Assembly: GCA_020630795.1 (NCBI GenBank)
Contig: JAHDIK010000024.1
Coordinates: forward strand, 3,599 to 41,313
DNA: 37,715 nt
Reading direction: 5' to 3'
From: Colwellia sp.
GTDB taxonomy: Bacteria > Pseudomonadota > Gammaproteobacteria > Enterobacterales > Alteromonadaceae
Each line of letters begins with the position of its first letter. Positions within the stretch are counted from its first letter, which is position 1. A program made the translations under genes and the position numbers. Below, one piece after another: positions 26,561 to 33,585 of the stretch. The notes below the pieces were generated by a model. That model ran no database searches, had not been told where the DNA came from, and worked only from the letters and a program-made list of their open reading frames with translations.

Positions 26561-28063
26561 GTGCAAAAAGAAGGCAATATTAAAGATTACGTGATTGTTG
26601 GTGGTGGAACAGCAGGATGGATTTCAGCGGCTATTTTGGCAAGAATGTTACAAGGTACACAACATACAATAACGGTAATTGAATCGCCAAATATACCTAC
26701 AATTGGCGTAGGCGAAGCAACCATTCCGTCACTTATTGATATGTTAGAGTTGTTAAAAATACCATTAAAAGACTTTATATTAGCAACCAACGCAACATTT
26801 AAACTTGGTATCAAGTTTGTTGACTGGAAAGAAATAGGAACTCACTACTGGCACCAGTTTGGCAACATAGGTAATAAAATAGATGCGCAACCTTTTTATC
26901 AACACTGGCTTAAACATCAAATTAACAACCCACAATTTGAGTTAACCGACTTTTCTCCAGCTATTGCGTTAGCTAAACAAAACAAGTTTTTTATTCCAGA
27001 CCCTAAGCACCCTACAAACCTATCTCAATCTACTTACGCATTACACTTTGATGCTGGATTAGTAGCAAAATATTTAACAGATTATTGTTTAAGTAAAAAC
27101 GTAAAACTTATACGCGACCATGTTAAAGAAACAATATTAGATGAAGAAGGCAGTATTCAACGACTACATTTAGTCGACAATGATCCGGTAAACGGAGAGT
27201 TTTTTATAGATTGTACAGGTCAACATGCTCTTCTAATTAACAAAGCATTACGAGTTGGTTATGAAAACTGGCAACATTATTTACCTGTAAATAAAGCCGT
27301 TGCTGTTCAATCTGAAATGTTATCCCCACTACCACCTTATACCGAATCTATAGCGCATGAACATGGATGGCGGTGGAGAATTCCGTTACAAAACAGAACG
27401 GGCAACGGTTATGTATACGCCAGTGATTATTGCTCAGACGATCAAGCGATTAACATACTAGAAAAACACGTACCTAATATGATAACCGAGCCTAGAATAA
27501 TTGAATTTACAACGGGTAAGCGTAATAAAATTTGGCACAAAAACTGTTTAGCGGTTGGTTTATCTTCAGGTTTTTTAGAGCCACTAGAGTCTACCAGTAT
27601 TTATTTGATCATGAGAACCATGCTCAACTTTGTTCAATCTCTACCTACTAAAACGATCGATGAGCCGACTGTAAACGAATTCAATCGTTTAATAGACAAT
27701 GAGTATAAAGATATTCGAGACTTTATCGTTTTACATTACTGTGAAACTAAACGTACCGATAGCGAATTTTGGCGCATGTGGCAACACTTAGCGATTCCAG
27801 AGTCGTTACAAACCAAATTAGCGTTATTTAAGTGCCAAGGTAGACTGTACGAAAACCACTATGATCTTTTTTCAAGTGAAAGTTGGTATGCGGTATTAGA
27901 AGGAATGGGCGTTAGACCTAGAAACTACGACCCTATTATTGATAAATCGCAATTTGATAAAGTGCAACACGCACTAAAAGAAAGTGTTAATGCATTAAAC
28001 GTTAACGCAAGTAAAACCCTTGATCATGCCGAGTACATTCAACGAATAAAGTCATCCGGATAA
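26561..28063 (+). CDS. Flavin-dependent tryptophan-halogenase-like protein
   Basis: The 500-residue product starts at GTG with AGG 7 nt upstream. It carries the full flavin-dependent halogenase signature: FAD-binding G-G-G-T-A-G-W at residues 14-20, GVGEATIP, the catalytic lysine K81 in ATFKLGIKF, W270-x-W272-x-I-P, and E343 in FLEPLESTSIYLI; these correspond to K79, W272/W274 and E346 of PrnA. It has no signal peptide, so it is cytosolic and would need a flavin reductase. Such genes recur next to TonB receptors in marine Alteromonadales and in Caulobacter, usually with no known substrate. A free tryptophan-halogenating role is doubtful in this sugar locus. It follows the second receptor by 92 nt and ends at a strong bidirectional terminator. 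Confidence 0.87.
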   Translation: MQKEGNIKDYVIVGGGTAGWISAAILARMLQGTQHTITVIESPNIPTIGVGEATIPSLIDMLELLKIPLKDFILATNATFKLGIKFVDWKEIGTHYWHQFGNIGNKIDAQPFYQHWLKHQINNPQFELTDFSPAIALAKQNKFFIPDPKHPTNLSQSTYALHFDAGLVAKYLTDYCLSKNVKLIRDHVKETILDEEGSIQRLHLVDNDPVNGEFFIDCTGQHALLINKALRVGYENWQHYLPVNKAVAVQSEMLSPLPPYTESIAHEHGWRWRIPLQNRTGNGYVYASDYCSDDQAINILEKHVPNMITEPRIIEFTTGKRNKIWHKNCLAVGLSSGFLEPLESTSIYLIMRTMLNFVQSLPTKTIDEPTVNEFNRLIDNEYKDIRDFIVLHYCETKRTDSEFWRMWQHLAIPESLQTKLALFKCQGRLYENHYDLFSSESWYAVLEGMGVRPRNYDPIIDKSQFDKVQHALKESVNALNVNASKTLDHAEYIQRIKSSG

Positions 28064-28151
28064 TTCAATGTTTTAGCATTGCGTAAAAAGTAAATGTTAC
28101 TTTACTCATTGCGCTACATTCGAATCAATCTTTAAATAAACAGGTAAAACT

Positions 28152-28186
28152 AAAAATGCCAGTTAACAAAGTTAACTGGCATTTTT
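28152..28186. terminator. Strong bidirectional terminator
   Basis: A perfect 16-bp inverted repeat, AAAAATGCCAGTTAAC (28152-28167) and GTTAACTGGCATTTTT (28171-28186), with a 3-nt loop and T-runs on both strands, separates the convergent halogenase and GntR genes. Confidence 0.92.
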
Positions 28187-28207
28187 CATTGAGATATAAA
28201 TAAAAAC

Positions 28208-28948
28208 TTATTTCGCGTCACCAAAGTTTTCTTTTAATCGACGAATAGCATCATTAAGTAACTTTTCAGTTAACTGCTCTGCTTTATCTCCGTCACCGCG
28301 TGCAACGGCTTCATAAACTTCACGATGAAATTCAACTGAATGGCTATTTTTTCGAGGGTCAGCATTTGTAATACGTACACTTACAAGAAGTGCAGAATAA
28401 ATTACACCTTCCATCGCGTTAAGAAACTCGTTATGCGACGCTCTTAACATTGCCTGATGAAATAACGCGTCTGCCACAATAAACTTTTCTATTGCGCCCT
28501 TCTCTTCTTCCATTCTTTTACACGCTTCTTCAAGCGCTTTAAGATCTTCAGCCGTTGCTCTTTCAGCAGCCCAACGAGCAGCTCTAGGCTCGAAAGCTAA
28601 CCTAACATCCATTAACTGATTAATAAACTCAGGACGAGGAGTTGCAGTGATATGCCAAGCAAGTACGTCATCATCAAGTAAAATCCACTCGTTTCTCGGT
28701 CTTACCTTAGTACCGATACCACGCCTAACATCTAACAATCCTTTACCCACAAGAATTTTTACAGCGTCGCGCACAACAACTCGGCTTACTTGAAACCTTT
28801 CAGCTAGTGCATTTTCATCATCAATAAGCGCTCCCGGCTCAAATGATCCTGCAACAATACGGCGCCCAAGCTCTCTCGCTACTTGAACCGATAAACTCGG
28901 TGTCATTTTCGCGGCTCTTTTTAGATCGTAGTAGACTAATTCACTCAT
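28208..28948 (-). CDS. GntR-family transcriptional regulator, FadR/FCD subfamily (likely locus repressor)
   Basis: The 246-residue product has an N-terminal winged helix (residues about 15-85: LGRRIVAGSFEPG, ENALAERFQVSRVVVRDAVKIL, KGLLDVRRGIGTKV) and an FCD effector domain (about 100-235). The latter contains candidate metal/ligand residues D and H in FIVADALFHQAM and H in SVEFHREVY. DgoR, the galactonate repressor, has this architecture. It probably senses a sugar acid such as 2-keto-3-deoxy-galactonate or anhydrogalactonate and represses the locus. A variant of the 17-bp palindrome lies 35 nt upstream of its own start, implying autoregulation. The ribosome-binding site is weak, fitting low expression. 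It stands alone, convergent with the halogenase and upstream of none of the enzyme operons. Confidence 0.88.
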   Translation of the reverse strand: MSELVYYDLKRAAKMTPSLSVQVARELGRRIVAGSFEPGALIDDENALAERFQVSRVVVRDAVKILVGKGLLDVRRGIGTKVRPRNEWILLDDDVLAWHITATPRPEFINQLMDVRLAFEPRAARWAAERATAEDLKALEEACKRMEEEKGAIEKFIVADALFHQAMLRASHNEFLNAMEGVIYSALLVSVRITNADPRKNSHSVEFHREVYEAVARGDGDKAEQLTEKLLNDAIRRLKENFGDAK

Positions 28949-28982
28949 AATTAAATCGTATGCATTCCATATAAAAGTTAAC

Positions 28983-28999
28983 TAAACATATCATCTTTA
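28983..28999 (-). promoter_or_regulatory. Variant operator at the GntR gene's own promoter
   Basis: On the coding strand it reads TAAAGATGATATGTTTA, one mismatch in the palindrome arms. A TATAAT box at 29016-29011 would put the transcription start at or just before the site, so it would block early transcription. It lies 35 nt from the start codon. Confidence 0.68.
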
Positions 29000-29100
29000 T
29001 AAAATACGATATTATACTAATATCCTCAATTATGACAGTGCTATTACGCTCCTATACACTAATATGTATAAGATTTTGTGCCAAAAACCAAGATAGTTTA

Positions 29101-29136
29101 GGTATTTTAACTGTTGATTAAACACGCCAAAATACC
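29101..29136 (-). terminator. Weak inverted repeat downstream of dgoA
   Basis: GGTATTTT (29101-29108) can pair with AAAATACC (29129-29136) across a 20-nt loop, 22 nt beyond the dgoA stop. No T-run follows on the minus strand. It is the only terminator candidate I see for the permease-dgoK-dgoA operon. Confidence 0.3.
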
Positions 29137-29157
29137 AAAATTAATTTTATAAATAAT

Positions 29158-29793
29158 TTACTTCATGCACTCGTGAAAACTTTTCACGTAAGATCTCGCA
29201 TTCTCTCTAACCTGCTCAATTGACATTGCAGGAGTGTAAAGTGCTGAGCCTAAACCAAAACCCGCAGCGCCGATTTTAACGTATGGCAACATACTTTCAA
29301 CGCTTGGTTCTATCCCACCAACGGGATAACATAACGTTTCTGGAGGTAACACAGAATTTAGCGCTTTATAACCATCTAAGCCTAACATTGATACAGGAAA
29401 AAATTTTAAACCTGTTGCCCCAGCCGCTAACGCAGAAAACGCTTCGGTTGGCGTTACAACGCCGGGAAACGTAGCACAGCCAGCTTCAACAGACATTTTT
29501 ATCACTTCTTCATTCGCGTTAGGAGTAACCACTAAGTTGGCACCCGTTTCAATAACGCTTTGTGCTTTTTCAGGAGTTGTTACTGTTCCCGCACCAATTA
29601 AATAGTCTTCTCCAAACTCATTAACAAGCAAGCGTATACTTTCAAGAGCATCTGGGCTATTTAAAGGCACTTCAATCATCGTAAAGCCTTCTTCTACCAA
29701 TACTTTTGCTACGCTAACACATTCACTAGGTAATACACCGCGAATAATAGCAATCAACGGTAAGTGTTTATCTAAAGTAAATCTTTGTTTCAT
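29158..29793 (-). CDS. dgoA: 2-dehydro-3-deoxy-6-phosphogalactonate aldolase
   Basis: This 211-residue class I aldolase of the KDPG/KDPGal family has Schiff-base lysine K130 in ATGLKFFPVSMLG, catalytic glutamate E41 in MIEVPLNSPDALESI, R18 and the phosphate-binding VGGIEPS. The EVPLNSP segment is the form found in galactonate-pathway DgoA rather than EVTLRT of the gluconate-pathway enzyme. It splits 2-keto-3-deoxy-6-phospho-D-galactonate into pyruvate and D-glyceraldehyde-3-phosphate, the last dedicated step of D-anhydrogalactose use. Its ATG overlaps the dgoK stop by one base (TAATG), so it is translationally coupled. It is the last gene of the permease-dgoK-dgoA operon. Confidence 0.92.
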   Translation of the reverse strand: MKQRFTLDKHLPLIAIIRGVLPSECVSVAKVLVEEGFTMIEVPLNSPDALESIRLLVNEFGEDYLIGAGTVTTPEKAQSVIETGANLVVTPNANEEVIKMSVEAGCATFPGVVTPTEAFSALAAGATGLKFFPVSMLGLDGYKALNSVLPPETLCYPVGGIEPSVESMLPYVKIGAAGFGLGSALYTPAMSIEQVRENARSYVKSFHECMK

Positions 29794-30689
29794 TAATTTA
29801 ATTCCTTAATTAACTGTTTCATACCCGATAAAAAGCAATCATTCCCGTTACATAATGTAGAGTCGATATTTAAGCTATTAGCAGCTTTTTGATAAAGATT
29901 GGAAAGGTGGCTACCACCTACTATATATACGTGATTATGGGATATGTTTTTAAGTTCAAATCCTATAAGCAAACCAGATAAGTAGTCAGGTACTTGTTTC
30001 TCTTCAAGCTGTGCGAATAAACGGTGTGTCCACGCGAGAAATATTCTATTAGTAAATTCACCCGTTTGGCCGTCTTCTACACCTTTTAAAAATGCGCTTT
30101 CATCACCAATACTTTCAGATAATCCTTTTCCAAGGAGACTATTCTTAATAAGTACGTCATACATTTCACCCGTTAAGTAACTGGAAAACTCAGCAATGTA
30201 ACTATTCGAAACATTAACATGCTTACTGTGAGTACCTGGAAATATTGCGTAAAAGTCAGATTTATCGACTAAATCGCACAATCCAATAATTTGTACTTCT
30301 TCGCCGCGCATTACATCAAATTTGTTATGTTCGTATTCATGACTAACGCCAGGAATGATTGTAGCGTTAGCTCCCCACGGCAACGTAAATTGGTACGCCC
30401 CATTTGCTAGCGCTACAGAGTTTGCCGGAGCCTTAGCATAATCTACATTTACCCAGCCTTTCATTGAGCCAACCATGCCTGCCATATACACAGGAACTTC
30501 TTGATAGTTAGGCAACCAACCATTAAATACTTGTTCTAATGATTCAGCAAACTTTCGGTCTTCAACCTGTAACAAACCTAAATTTAGCTCTTTAGTTGCG
30601 AGCAATTCATTGGTATTCGACATTGCGAAAGCACGGAAATTAGTTGTTCCCCAATCTACAATTACATAACTACATTGCGTTAAAGTCAT
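29793..30689 (-). CDS. dgoK: 2-dehydro-3-deoxygalactonokinase
   Basis: This 298-residue DgoK-family sugar-acid kinase has the N-terminal phosphate loop VDWGTTNFRAF and the conserved MAGMVGSMKGW, IPGVSHEY, MRGEEVQIIG and FPGTHSKHV segments. It phosphorylates 2-keto-3-deoxy-D-galactonate at O6 with ATP, feeding dgoA. The length is typical. AAGGAG overlaps the permease stop codon and lies 6 nt before the ATG, so coupling to the permease is likely; it overlaps dgoA by one base at its end. Its presence is the main argument that the anhydrosugar is the D form (carrageenan) and not the L form of agar. Confidence 0.93.
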   Translation of the reverse strand: MTLTQCSYVIVDWGTTNFRAFAMSNTNELLATKELNLGLLQVEDRKFAESLEQVFNGWLPNYQEVPVYMAGMVGSMKGWVNVDYAKAPANSVALANGAYQFTLPWGANATIIPGVSHEYEHNKFDVMRGEEVQIIGLCDLVDKSDFYAIFPGTHSKHVNVSNSYIAEFSSYLTGEMYDVLIKNSLLGKGLSESIGDESAFLKGVEDGQTGEFTNRIFLAWTHRLFAQLEEKQVPDYLSGLLIGFELKNISHNHVYIVGGSHLSNLYQKAANSLNIDSTLCNGNDCFLSGMKQLIKELN

Positions 30690-30699
30690 ACTCTTCTCC

Positions 30700-32268
30700 T
30701 TAAGCTCTCACTAACTCTTTCTCAATTGCTTCAATAGTTTTCCCTTTCGTTTCAGGTAAAATCATATACATAATAACAAGCCCTACTAAGCCAATTACTC
30801 CGTACATTAAGAACACATTTGCTGCGCCAAAGTTACTTAAACTCCAAGGGAATAGTTCGCTGATAGACCATGACGAAAGTGTTTGAACAAGTGCCGCAAA
30901 CGGTAAGGCAACACTTCGAACATTGTTAGGGAATATTTCAGAAAATACCACCCAAAGAATAGGACCAATAGACATACTAAATGCAGCTAGCATGGTAAAA
31001 ATACCAATTAATATGAGCGTTGGTTTAATACCCTGAATTGTTTGGTCGATAATAGTACCGCTAATTAACGGAAACTCTTTTTTATTAAATACAGTAGCCA
31101 ATGCCGCTTTTAACTCGACGTCGTTATTATACGTTTTACCAATAAGAGGCATTAATTTTGTATGATCGATTTCCTTTTCAGCTAACACTTGCTGAATACT
31201 GTTATAAGCTTGTTCATCTAGCGTATATGTTGCATCTTTAAACCCTGCCCAGCTTGACAAGTGCGCAACAACAACAAGTACCAGCCCTGCTAGCGTTAAA
31301 AACCTACGCCCAAGTTTTTCAACAGTAAAAATTGCTACAAATACGGTTGAGAAGTTAACCACACCTAATATAACTGTTTGCATAAAGCTGTCTTCGGTAG
31401 ACATACCTACTTGCTCAAATACCATAGGAGCAAACGACAAAATGGCGTTCATTCCTGTACCACCTTGTACAACGGCATAAACAATCGCAATAGCGAGTAT
31501 GTAATGCATGCGTTTGCTAAATAACATTTTAAGTTGAGTTAATGTGTCGGTTTTCACTTGGTCATCAAAACTTGCTTTAACTTCTTCAACAAGCTCATCA
31601 ACTTTATCTTGCGGAGCAATTTTATTTAAAATTTGGCGAGCTTCTTCATCTCGTCCTTTTTTCAATAACCAACGTGGAGATTCAGGAACAAATAGCAATA
31701 ACGCAACCCATATTGCGTTAGCAATTAGCTCTGCACCAAGCATGTATCGCCACACGTTATCGTTATTTAAGAAGCTAATATCATCAATGTATTTAATAAG
31801 GAAAAAATTAATAACAGACGCTAATAAAATACCTATAGCAATCATTAACTGGTTTACAGATACAAACTTACCTCTTTGCTCTGCCGGTGCAATTTCACCA
31901 ATGTACATAGCTGAAACAGTAATTGACGCAAAAGCGGCTCCACCAATAAATCGGCCTACAATTAACATATCGTAATTAACGGCAAACGCAGATAATAATG
32001 ACGAAAGCGAATACGCTAAAGCAATTGCAATAAGTACTTTCTTCCGGCCAAAGCGCTCACACAATGTGCCAATAAATAGCAGCGCACAAACTACACCTAA
32101 AAAGCCTATACCAACAACACGACCTATTTGAGCGTCGTCTAATTCAAAAATAGAACTGATGTAACGAATTGCACCAGAAATATTCATTAAATCTAATCCG
32201 AAAACAAAACCACCAAAGGCAGCGATTAACGAATAGAAAGTAACCAGACTATTTGAATTATTTTTCAT
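30700..32268 (-). CDS. MFS sugar-porter permease
   Basis: This 522-residue, 12-helix permease of the XylE/GLUT sugar-porter family carries FGLDLMNISGA in helix 1, the GRRFLTL loop after the central domain, PESPRWLLKKGRDEEA after helix 6, and the C-terminal PETKGKTIEAIEKEL. A roughly 70-85 residue insert between helices 9 and 10 (from about WAGFKDATY to QGIKP) lengthens a periplasmic loop. As first gene of the operon with dgoK and dgoA it should bring the released sugar (anhydrogalactose, galactose or a desulfated disaccharide) into the cytoplasm by proton symport. Which of these it carries decides where the GH127 enzyme acts. An operator overlaps its -35 box. Confidence 0.9.
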   Translation of the reverse strand: MKNNSNSLVTFYSLIAAFGGFVFGLDLMNISGAIRYISSIFELDDAQIGRVVGIGFLGVVCALLFIGTLCERFGRKKVLIAIALAYSLSSLLSAFAVNYDMLIVGRFIGGAAFASITVSAMYIGEIAPAEQRGKFVSVNQLMIAIGILLASVINFFLIKYIDDISFLNNDNVWRYMLGAELIANAIWVALLLFVPESPRWLLKKGRDEEARQILNKIAPQDKVDELVEEVKASFDDQVKTDTLTQLKMLFSKRMHYILAIAIVYAVVQGGTGMNAILSFAPMVFEQVGMSTEDSFMQTVILGVVNFSTVFVAIFTVEKLGRRFLTLAGLVLVVVAHLSSWAGFKDATYTLDEQAYNSIQQVLAEKEIDHTKLMPLIGKTYNNDVELKAALATVFNKKEFPLISGTIIDQTIQGIKPTLILIGIFTMLAAFSMSIGPILWVVFSEIFPNNVRSVALPFAALVQTLSSWSISELFPWSLSNFGAANVFLMYGVIGLVGLVIMYMILPETKGKTIEAIEKELVRA

Positions 32269-32302
32269 AAATTTTCACTTTAGACTATACATAATACCAT
32301 TT

Positions 32303-32319
32303 TAAACATACTATGTTTA
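32303..32319 (-). promoter_or_regulatory. Operator palindrome in the permease/SMP-30 divergent promoter
   Basis: It reads TAAACATACTATGTTTA on the plus strand, with perfect 7-bp arms and a different centre from the other copies. Its right end provides the -35-like TAAACA (32319-32314) of a promoter with -10 TATTAT (32296-32291, 17-bp spacer) for the permease operon. The SMP-30 gene starts 130 nt away on the other side and may be controlled by the same site. Confidence 0.78.
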
Positions 32320-32448
32320 AATAATTTAAATTACAATGTTTAAATACGTTTAATCTCAATTTAACAGGCAAACGCCAAAAAAAGATGAGATGACGGTTAA
32401 GTATTACAAAAAAAGCATTCGTTAAAAGTATATTAGGATGAGTTAAGA

Positions 32449-33483
32449 ATGAAGACACAAAAATACAAATATAAAGCGATTAGTGTTGTTTTATCATCAT
32501 TAATATTTGCAGGTTCAGCATGCGCAAATTTACAACCTGCAAAGCTTTTCGCTAATTTACCAAGCAATTGCCCAACGCCAGACGCGTTTGATATTGCACC
32601 TAATGGCAACTTAACCCTCTCTTGTGTGAACTATGCAGACAAAAACAGTGAAGGTGAACTTTTGTCAATAACACCACAAGGTGTTGTAAGCCATTTAGCA
32701 ACAGTTCCAAGACTTAACGAAAAGCGTAAATCTAACCCTATGGGTATAGCATACGGGCCAGATGGCGAGCTGTACGTAGCCGATGCTCGTGGGGTTAAAA
32801 ATGGTCGAATTCTTAAATTAACATTCAATAACAATAAACTTGCCTCAACCGAAGTTATTGCAAAAGGTATCAACCCAAATGGACTTAGATACCATAATGG
32901 CTATATTTATATCACCCAGCTTGTAATGCCAAAAGTTAAAACAAAAAACAATACGAGTGCAATTTACCGCTTCAAAGCTTCTGACAGAAACATTAAGGTC
33001 ACCAATACATTAGCTGACAAGCAAATAATTTTTAGCACGGAAACAGAAAATGCGCACGTAAAGTTTGGATTGGACGGTATAGCCTTTGATAAACAAGGTA
33101 ATTTATTTACCGCTAATTTAGGTGATGGAATCGTTTATAAACTTACGCTTAATAACAACGGAAAGGTTACCTCAAAAAGTATTTACGCGACTGTACCAGC
33201 AGAAGCTCGCGTTGATGGAATAGCGTTTGACCAGCACGATAACTTATATCTTGCTGGATTTGGTCAAAACCAAATATTCAAAATAGATAACAAACAAACG
33301 CTAACAAAACTTGCTGACTATCCTGATAACGACGGAAGTAACGGTCAAATAGATCAACCAGCAGATTTAATCGTTTACAACAACAAACTTATTATTTCTA
33401 ACTTTGATTTAATGAAAGGTAAAGGCATACGTAATACAAAGCATAGTAAGCCATACACCTTATCATCAATCAATTTAGATTAA
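32449..33483 (+). CDS. Exported SMP-30/gluconolactonase-like beta-propeller
   Basis: The 344-residue product has a signal peptide (residues 1-26, ending GSACA-N) and a six-bladed-propeller pattern. Repeated DGIAFD/GIAYGPDG/LYVADA strands and the SMP-30-type ligands N in GINPNGL and D in FGLDGIAFD suggest a single metal site. Such proteins hydrolyse sugar lactones, or in the strictosidine-synthase-like branch do other chemistry. It would act in the periplasm. It is divergent from the dgoK/dgoA operon and 102 nt ahead of the GH127 gene in the same direction, so it belongs to the locus. A lactone of galactose or anhydrogalactose is a reasonable but untested substrate; a binding-only role is possible. 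Confidence 0.78.
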   Translation: MKTQKYKYKAISVVLSSLIFAGSACANLQPAKLFANLPSNCPTPDAFDIAPNGNLTLSCVNYADKNSEGELLSITPQGVVSHLATVPRLNEKRKSNPMGIAYGPDGELYVADARGVKNGRILKLTFNNNKLASTEVIAKGINPNGLRYHNGYIYITQLVMPKVKTKNNTSAIYRFKASDRNIKVTNTLADKQIIFSTETENAHVKFGLDGIAFDKQGNLFTANLGDGIVYKLTLNNNGKVTSKSIYATVPAEARVDGIAFDQHDNLYLAGFGQNQIFKIDNKQTLTKLADYPDNDGSNGQIDQPADLIVYNNKLIISNFDLMKGKGIRNTKHSKPYTLSSINLD

Positions 33484-33513
33484 CTTATTTTAACATAGCA
33501 ACATGTAATCATA

Positions 33514-33561
33514 CCTTTATGTGGTGTTTAACGACTCAATACGTAAACATCACCATAAAGG
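33514..33561 (+). other. Imperfect stem-loop between SMP-30 and GH127 genes
   Basis: CCTTTATG (33514-33521) pairs with CATAAAGG (33554-33561), and further GTG/CAC and TTTA/TAAA pairs extend the stem inward with small bulges. The right arm contains TAAACATCA, identical to one half of the operator. No T-run follows; the GH127 ribosome-binding site begins 12 nt later. Roles in mRNA processing or regulation are both possible. Confidence 0.45.
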
Positions 33562-33585
33562 CAGTAAACACGAGAGGAATTAGAA

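Noticed and set aside
32326..32342. Second, degenerate operator next to the 32303 site (right arm ATGTTTA).
   Set aside because: The left arm matches only 4 of 7 positions, too weak to list, although a tandem weak site cannot be ruled out.
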